Assembly: GCF_000286355.1 (NCBI RefSeq)
Contig: NZ_AJXN01000016.1
Coordinates: 1 to 51,725, forward strand
Source: Kocuria atrinae C3-8
Lineage (GTDB): Bacteria; Actinomycetota; Actinomycetes; Actinomycetales; Micrococcaceae
Reading direction: 5' to 3'
DNA length: 51,725 nt
The first letter of the stretch is position 1. Every line of letters starts with the position of its first letter. The translations under genes and the position numbers were made by a program. Shown here in pieces: positions 46,908 through 51,725 of this stretch. The notes beneath the pieces were generated by a model. That model saw nothing but the letters and a program-made list of their open reading frames with translations, did no database searches and was not told where the DNA came from.

Positions 46908-48304
46908 TGGCCGCGCACGGCAACCTTCGTGACGATCCGTTCCTCACCAGGCTGGCAGAGCAAGAGCCGTCCGCGTGGTTCAACCCGGCCGTCACCACCA
47001 CCGGGGCGGGGTTGGCCGCGTCGGGCCTGTCGTCGGGCATCGTGGACGACGCCGCCGCCGCGAGACTCGAGCGGTTCGCTCCGTGGATTGCCCAGGCGTT
47101 TCCGGAGACGGCGGATGCTCGGGGAGTGATCGAGTCGCCGCTTTATGCCGCGCCGGACATGCAACGTGAATTGGGCGTGACTGCGGGCCGGTTGCTGCTC
47201 AAGCGGGACGACATCCTGCCCGTGAGCGGCTCCATCAAGGCTCGCGGGGGAGTGCACGAGGTTCTCGAGTATGCGGAGTCACTGGCCATCGAGGCCGGGT
47301 TGCTGGCGCCACTGAACAGCGGCTGTGCGACCAGAAATCTGGCCTCGAACGAAGGCGCGGACCCGACCTCGTGCCTCACCACCGGCAACAATGACGATGA
47401 GCCCGGCGGCACCACGGACTACCGCGCGTTCGGTTCGGATCCGTTCCGTGAGCTCATGGCCCAGCATCGCGTGGTCGTTGGCTCAACTGGCAATCTTGGG
47501 CTGTCGATCGGCATCACCGCCGCGGCGCTCGGACTCCAGGCGACGGTGCACATGTCCACGCACGCGCAAGCCTGGAAGAAGGAACTCCTCCGCAGCTTGG
47601 GTGTGGAAGTGGTGGAGCACAGCACCGACTACACCGCCGCGGTGAAGGCAGGGCGTAAATCAGCGCAAGCCGATCCGACCACGCACTTCGTGGATGACGA
47701 GCACTCGGTCAGCCTGTTCGCCGGTTATGCCGTGGCGGGGCGACGGCTCGCGCGGCAGCTGGCGAATCAGGACTTCACCGTGGATGGGGATCACCCGCTA
47801 TTCGTCTATCTTCCGTGCGGCATCGGCGGTGCACCCGGCGGGGTGGCCTACGGTCTCAAACTGGAATTCGGAGATGCCGTCCACTGCGTCTTCGCCGAAC
47901 CGACAGCCGCACCCTGCATGATGCTGGGCGTCTACACCGGACTCCACGATGAGATCTCTGTGGCTGAATTAGGGCTGGACACCCACACGGTGGCGGACGG
48001 TTTGGCCGTGGGGAGACCATCAGGTTTCGTGGGGCGACGCATGCAGGGCCTCATCGACGGTTACTACACGGTGACCGATCAACGCATGAAAGAACTGGTC
48101 AAAGCGCTGTATGCAACAGAGGGAATACTCGCAGAACCCTCCGCCGCAGCAAGCTTGGACGGCCCGCGGTGGATCGCCGCCGACGCGGACTATCTACAGC
48201 GCATGAACCTCACGAACCAGCAGCTCCAGAATGTCACCCACCTCGCCTGGCTGACCGGCGGCGGCATGGTTCCCGAGGACATCCAGCGGGGCTATCTGGC
48301 CTGA
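46907..48304 (+). CDS. dsdA: D-serine dehydratase
   Basis: 465 residues, fold-type II PLP enzyme. 'LPVSGSIKARGGVHEVL' holds the PLP lysine, 'VVGSTGNLGLSIGITA' the phosphate-binding loop and 'YLPCGIGGAPGGVAYGLKLEF' the glycine-rich loop; 'AEPTAAPCMMLG' and 'GILAEPSAAASLDGP' are family typical. DsdA turns D-serine into pyruvate and ammonia. ATG 46907 shares one base with the upstream stop (TGATG); the in-frame GTG at 46904 is possible. The pairing with a maleylacetate-reductase-like gene has no clear metabolic reason. Confidence 0.9.
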   Translation: MAAHGNLRDDPFLTRLAEQEPSAWFNPAVTTTGAGLAASGLSSGIVDDAAAARLERFAPWIAQAFPETADARGVIESPLYAAPDMQRELGVTAGRLLLKRDDILPVSGSIKARGGVHEVLEYAESLAIEAGLLAPLNSGCATRNLASNEGADPTSCLTTGNNDDEPGGTTDYRAFGSDPFRELMAQHRVVVGSTGNLGLSIGITAAALGLQATVHMSTHAQAWKKELLRSLGVEVVEHSTDYTAAVKAGRKSAQADPTTHFVDDEHSVSLFAGYAVAGRRLARQLANQDFTVDGDHPLFVYLPCGIGGAPGGVAYGLKLEFGDAVHCVFAEPTAAPCMMLGVYTGLHDEISVAELGLDTHTVADGLAVGRPSGFVGRRMQGLIDGYYTVTDQRMKELVKALYATEGILAEPSAAASLDGPRWIAADADYLQRMNLTNQQLQNVTHLAWLTGGGMVPEDIQRGYLA

Positions 48305-48485
48305 CGCCTGCCTGCGGACGCCCGACGGTTGGCGCCTGAGGCCCAACGCCTGACACCCGGCCATGCGCGCAGCACGAGCAGCATCAACGCCGGAGAAACA
48401 CCACCAGCTTTCCCCAGGAAGTCTGCTTGCTCACACTCAGCCTCAGAAGGTGCACAGAGTGCAACAAGTGCCCTACTGTTGACAC

Positions 48486-49136
48486 GTGAACTTTTCATGC
48501 CGGGGGGAGGCCCCCAAAGACAAACGGGGTGCTCTCAAGTGGCACAACCGGCGCGCCATCGTGATGGCTGCCGGTGAATTGGCCGACCTCCACGGTATTC
48601 AGGGGTTCTCGGTGGACGACCTGGCCAAGAAGGCGGGCGTTTCCCGGCGCACTATTTTCAACCACTTCGCATCTGCGGAGGATGCAGGCTACGAGTACCT
48701 CTCGGAACTTGTCTCGCACCTCATCGGTATGGTTTTGGCGGAACTTCCGGAGCCTTCCGAGCAGACCGAACAGACGCTGGGGCAGGTCTACCAGGACCTG
48801 TGCAAGGCCATGCGGGCTCACAGTTTGGTGGAAGCACTGCGCCCTCTGCTGTTGCAGGCAACGGATATCAAAGAATCTCCGACCGCAGCGCTCTGGAGTT
48901 TCCGAGTGACCAACGCGGCAACCGAGGAGCTGGAGAGGGTCATGCAAGAAAGGCTGCCGGATCACGGTCAGCTCGAACTGCAGCTGGTGGCCACCTCCAT
49001 CATCAACTCCATGGCCGTGTGCATGGACGCGTGGCTCTTGCGTACCGGTGGAGAGCTGAACGACCAAACCCGTAGTGAGTGGAACGAACTCCTGACCGAG
49101 ACCCTCAAGATTCTGGGCCGCGGCTTCAACACCTGA
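48486..49136 (+). CDS. TetR family regulator
   Basis: 216 residues. HTH 'MAAGELADLHGIQGFSVDDL' with 'AKKAGVSRRTIFNHFASAED'. The ligand domain has 'LVATSIINSMAVCMDAWLLRTGG'. GTG start follows TTGACAC directly, so the leader is very short or the start lies slightly downstream. It is 111 bp upstream of the MMPL exporter in the same direction and likely represses it. Confidence 0.87.
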   Translation: MNFSCRGEAPKDKRGALKWHNRRAIVMAAGELADLHGIQGFSVDDLAKKAGVSRRTIFNHFASAEDAGYEYLSELVSHLIGMVLAELPEPSEQTEQTLGQVYQDLCKAMRAHSLVEALRPLLLQATDIKESPTAALWSFRVTNAATEELERVMQERLPDHGQLELQLVATSIINSMAVCMDAWLLRTGGELNDQTRSEWNELLTETLKILGRGFNT

Positions 49137-49247
49137 CCTACCTGACCTTTTGTCGGCAAGCCCGCGCGAGCGGCGTCGTCGGCGAGATCCGCTACAGCGG
49201 AACGTAACTGAACATGACCATCGCTACTCACAAGTAGGAGATTCTTC

Positions 49248-51722
49248 GTGGCACGACTTCTCTACCGGCTGGGCATCGGCTCGGCCCGTCACGCGTGGGC
49301 GGTGATTGTTTCGTGGATCGCCGTGCTGGCCATCTCCGTGGGAGCGGTGGCGTTCTCCGGCGTGCAGCTGTCCAACGCGATCACCATCCCGGGTACCGAG
49401 ACCCAGCAGCTCGCTGACCGGCTGCAGGACGAACTTCCCGAGGCCAACCAGGGCACCGGGCGCATGGTCTTCTACACCGAGGACGGCTCGGAGTTCACGG
49501 AAGAGCAGCGGCAGGGTATTGCCGACGCCGTAGCTTCGACCGAGGGCATCGACCAGGTCGACAGCGCCAGCAACCCGTTCGAGGCGCAGGCCCAGCTCGA
49601 TGACGGCCGCCAGCAACTCGTGGACGGCCGGGAGCAGTTGGAGGAGGGCCAGCAGGCCATCCAGCAGCTGGAGGAGAACCTGCCTCCGGGTGCCAACGCG
49701 GACCAGATCCTGCAGCAGCGCGGCATCGACCCGCAGCAGATCCAGGAGCAGCAGGCTCAGCTGGAATCCGGTGAGCAGGCCATGGAACGCATGGGCGACT
49801 ACCGCGTGGTTTCCGAGGATGGCAACTCCGCCATCTCGGTCGTGAACTTCACCGTGGATCAGACGTCCGTGACCGCGGACGCCAAGGAAGCCGTGATGAA
49901 CGCCGTGAAGGACCACCCGGTCGACGGCGTGGGCGTGGACTTCTCCCAGGAGCTCTCGCAGGACATCTCGGCCCTGCTGGGTCCGGCGGAAATCGTGGGT
50001 GTGGCAATCGCTGCCATTGTGCTGTTGGTCATGCTGCGCGCCCTGGTGCCCGCCATCCTGCCGGTGCTGACCGCACTGATCGGCGTGGGTATTTCCACGG
50101 CCGCCACGCTCGCCTTCTCCGGCGTGATCGACATGATGTCGGTGACCCCCATGCTCGGCGTGATGCTTGGCCTGGCCGTGGGTATTGACTACTCGCTGTT
50201 CGTCCTGAACCGCCACCGTCAGCAGCTGCGCCGCGGCATGGAGGTCAAGGAATCCATCGGCATGGCCGTGGGCACCTCGGGCACCGCCGTATTCTTCGCT
50301 GCCTTGACTGTGATCGTTGCACTGGTGGCGCTGAACATCACCGGCATTCCGTTCCTGGGCCTGATGGGTACCGTGGCCGGCATTGCCGTACTGATCGCAC
50401 TGCTCATCACCCTGACCCTGACCCCCGCGCTGCTCTCCCTGGCCGGGCGCAAGGCGCTGCCCCGCAAGCAGCGCAACGCCGCCCCCGACGAGCAGCACAT
50501 CGACGAACACGACGTTCCGTTCCACCTCCGTCACCCCTGGATCACCTCGCTGCTGAGCGTGGGTGTCCTGGTGGTGCTGGCACTGCCCGCTCAGGACATG
50601 CGCCTGGGTCTGCCGGATGCTTCCACCGAAGCCGTGGACAGCACCTCGTACCAGGCCTACCAGCGCATCGCCGAGGACTTCGGCGCCGGCGAGAACGGCC
50701 CGCTCGTGGCCGTGGTCGATATGCCCGAGGGCCTCAGCGATGACGAGGCGACCGACAAGCTCAACATCGTCTCCGACCGCATTGCCGAACAGGACGACGT
50801 AGCCAACGTGCTACCCGGCGTCACCACCGATGACAACCGCACCGGCGTCATCCAGGTGATCCCGGAATCCGGTCCCGCCGATGCCGCCACTGAGGAGCTC
50901 GTCAACAACCTGCGCGGCCTCAACGGCGACGCTCTGAACGGCGAGGACGTCAAAATCGGCGTGGCCGGCACGACCGCCGCGAATATCGACGTCTCCCAGC
51001 TGCTCGGCGAGAAGCTCCCGCTCTACCTGGGCGTGGTCATCATCATCTCGCTGCTCCTGTTGCTCATGGTCTTCCGCTCCATCGTGGTTCCGGTGATCGC
51101 CTCCTTGGGCTTCCTGCTCTCGGTCCTGGCGTCGCTGGGTGCCGTGGTCGCGGTCTACCAGTGGGGCTGGGGCGGCGACCTGATGGGCGTGCACGATCCC
51201 GGGCCCATCCTGAGCTTCCTGCCCACCCTGATGATCGGCATCCTGTTCGGTCTGGCCATGGACTACCAGCTGTTCCTGGGCTCCGGTATGCGCGAGGCCT
51301 ACGTCCACGGTCACCCCGCGCGCCAAGCCGTGGTGCACGGATTCAAGGCCGGCCGCGCAGTGGTCACGGCCGCGGCAATCATCATGATCTCCGTGTTCGC
51401 GGGCTTCATCTTCGCGCACCTGTCCATGATCAAGCCCATTGGTTTCGCCCTGGCGATCGGCGTGCTGTTGGACGCGTTCGTGGTCCGCATGTTCCTGATC
51501 CCGGCCGTCATGCGCATCATGGGCGAGAAGGTCTGGTGGCTGCCGCGCTGGCTGGACAAGATCCTGCCTCGCGTGGACGTTGAGGGCGAGTCCCTGGTCC
51601 GCGCCGGTGCCACCGCGGGTGCGCGGGTGGCGCGGCTGGCGCAGTTGCCGCCGGTTCGGAGTCGGGTTCCGGCTCCCATCACGACGACGCCGCTCCCACC
51701 TCGGATCGCGACGGTTCCGTGA
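49248..51722 (+). CDS. MMPL/RND family exporter (probable frameshift near 51650; true end beyond the window)
   Basis: 824 residues as read. Two repeats of an extracellular domain plus helix bundle: first helix 'WAVIVSWIAVLAISVGAVAF', a Gln-rich coiled-coil insert (about residues 110-180) in the first external domain, then 'MLGVMLGLAVGIDYSLFVLNRHRQQL' with the G-x-x-x-D-Y motif that carries the proton relay, and its counterpart 'MIGILFGLAMDYQLFLGSGMRE' in the second half. The C-terminal tail after 51650 reads 'VRSRVPAPITTTPLPPRIAT' here, but the -1 frame reads G-S-G-S-H-H-D-D-A-A-P-T-S-D-R-D-G-S-V, a more usual hydrophilic tail, and is open to the window edge. Substrates are drugs or lipids. 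GTG start, GGAG nine bases upstream; downstream of tetR. Confidence 0.88.
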   Translation: MARLLYRLGIGSARHAWAVIVSWIAVLAISVGAVAFSGVQLSNAITIPGTETQQLADRLQDELPEANQGTGRMVFYTEDGSEFTEEQRQGIADAVASTEGIDQVDSASNPFEAQAQLDDGRQQLVDGREQLEEGQQAIQQLEENLPPGANADQILQQRGIDPQQIQEQQAQLESGEQAMERMGDYRVVSEDGNSAISVVNFTVDQTSVTADAKEAVMNAVKDHPVDGVGVDFSQELSQDISALLGPAEIVGVAIAAIVLLVMLRALVPAILPVLTALIGVGISTAATLAFSGVIDMMSVTPMLGVMLGLAVGIDYSLFVLNRHRQQLRRGMEVKESIGMAVGTSGTAVFFAALTVIVALVALNITGIPFLGLMGTVAGIAVLIALLITLTLTPALLSLAGRKALPRKQRNAAPDEQHIDEHDVPFHLRHPWITSLLSVGVLVVLALPAQDMRLGLPDASTEAVDSTSYQAYQRIAEDFGAGENGPLVAVVDMPEGLSDDEATDKLNIVSDRIAEQDDVANVLPGVTTDDNRTGVIQVIPESGPADAATEELVNNLRGLNGDALNGEDVKIGVAGTTAANIDVSQLLGEKLPLYLGVVIIISLLLLLMVFRSIVVPVIASLGFLLSVLASLGAVVAVYQWGWGGDLMGVHDPGPILSFLPTLMIGILFGLAMDYQLFLGSGMREAYVHGHPARQAVVHGFKAGRAVVTAAAIIMISVFAGFIFAHLSMIKPIGFALAIGVLLDAFVVRMFLIPAVMRIMGEKVWWLPRWLDKILPRVDVEGESLVRAGATAGARVARLAQLPPVRSRVPAPITTTPLPPRIATVP

Positions 51723-51725
51723 GTG

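Noticed and set aside
49224-50534. 436-codon open frame on the minus strand
   Set aside because: Shadow of the MMPL exporter gene; no motif and strongly biased composition.

Overview
The window is G+C-rich, with GTG and TTG starts, GGAGG-type ribosome binding sites and short ATGA/GTGA gene overlaps. The gene families (WYL and TipA-type regulators, Ada-AlkA fusion, DUF368, MHS transporters, QsuB-type dehydroshikimate dehydratase, putrescine-oxidase-like amine oxidase) fit a high-GC actinobacterium, most likely Micrococcales/Micrococcaceae. That placement is inference. No tRNA, rRNA, CRISPR array, phage or transposase was seen. The window reads as chromosomal metabolic and accessory territory.

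Layout. 0-3 kb: end of a WYL regulator, then an Ada-AlkA/Ogt alkylation-repair pair. 3-8.4 kb: quinone oxidoreductase, a glycosyltransferase/membrane protein/TspO operon, a T4-endonuclease-V-like glycosylase, DedA, a TetR regulator. 8.4-12.4 kb: aminotransferase, a TipA-type regulator read as two frames, a carnitine/choline acyltransferase. 12.4-17.4 kb: LysR, MHS transporter, amidohydrolase and SDR, probably one catabolic unit. 17.5-21 kb: DUF368 flippase, hotdog thioesterase, small secreted protein, MgtE. 21-24 kb: butanediol-type dehydrogenase and a DHA2 pump lacking its C-terminal half, divergent from a TetR gene. 24-29.6 kb: AraC regulator, amine oxidase, APC permease and aldehyde dehydrogenase, a probable amine-catabolism module. 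30-34.7 kb: small exported protein, an unusual sensor kinase, an SLC13-type transporter and a glycerate kinase. 35-40.3 kb: Old Yellow Enzyme, GMC oxidoreductase, ASCH protein and an MFS carrier, with three copies of an ordered intergenic repeat. 40.4-48.3 kb: MHS transporter, IclR, shikimate/quinate dehydrogenase, QsuB, iron alcohol dehydrogenase (maleylacetate-reductase-like), D-serine dehydratase. 48.5 kb to the end: TetR and an MMPL exporter.

Two features dominate. First, about 30 apparent frameshifts interrupt some 22 genes. Almost all are the loss of one base in a short G or C run, and conserved protein sequence resumes at once in the next frame. I read these as consensus errors in the sequence, not decay, and give repaired full-length coordinates. 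Second, three roughly 110-bp intergenic repeats (36.4, 38.2 and 38.7 kb) each carry four copies of one decamer, two in each orientation, spaced about 29 bp. I know of no named family that matches. A sensor kinase whose H-box and G1-box both lack their key residues, coupled to a transporter and without a response regulator, is the most interesting protein-level observation.
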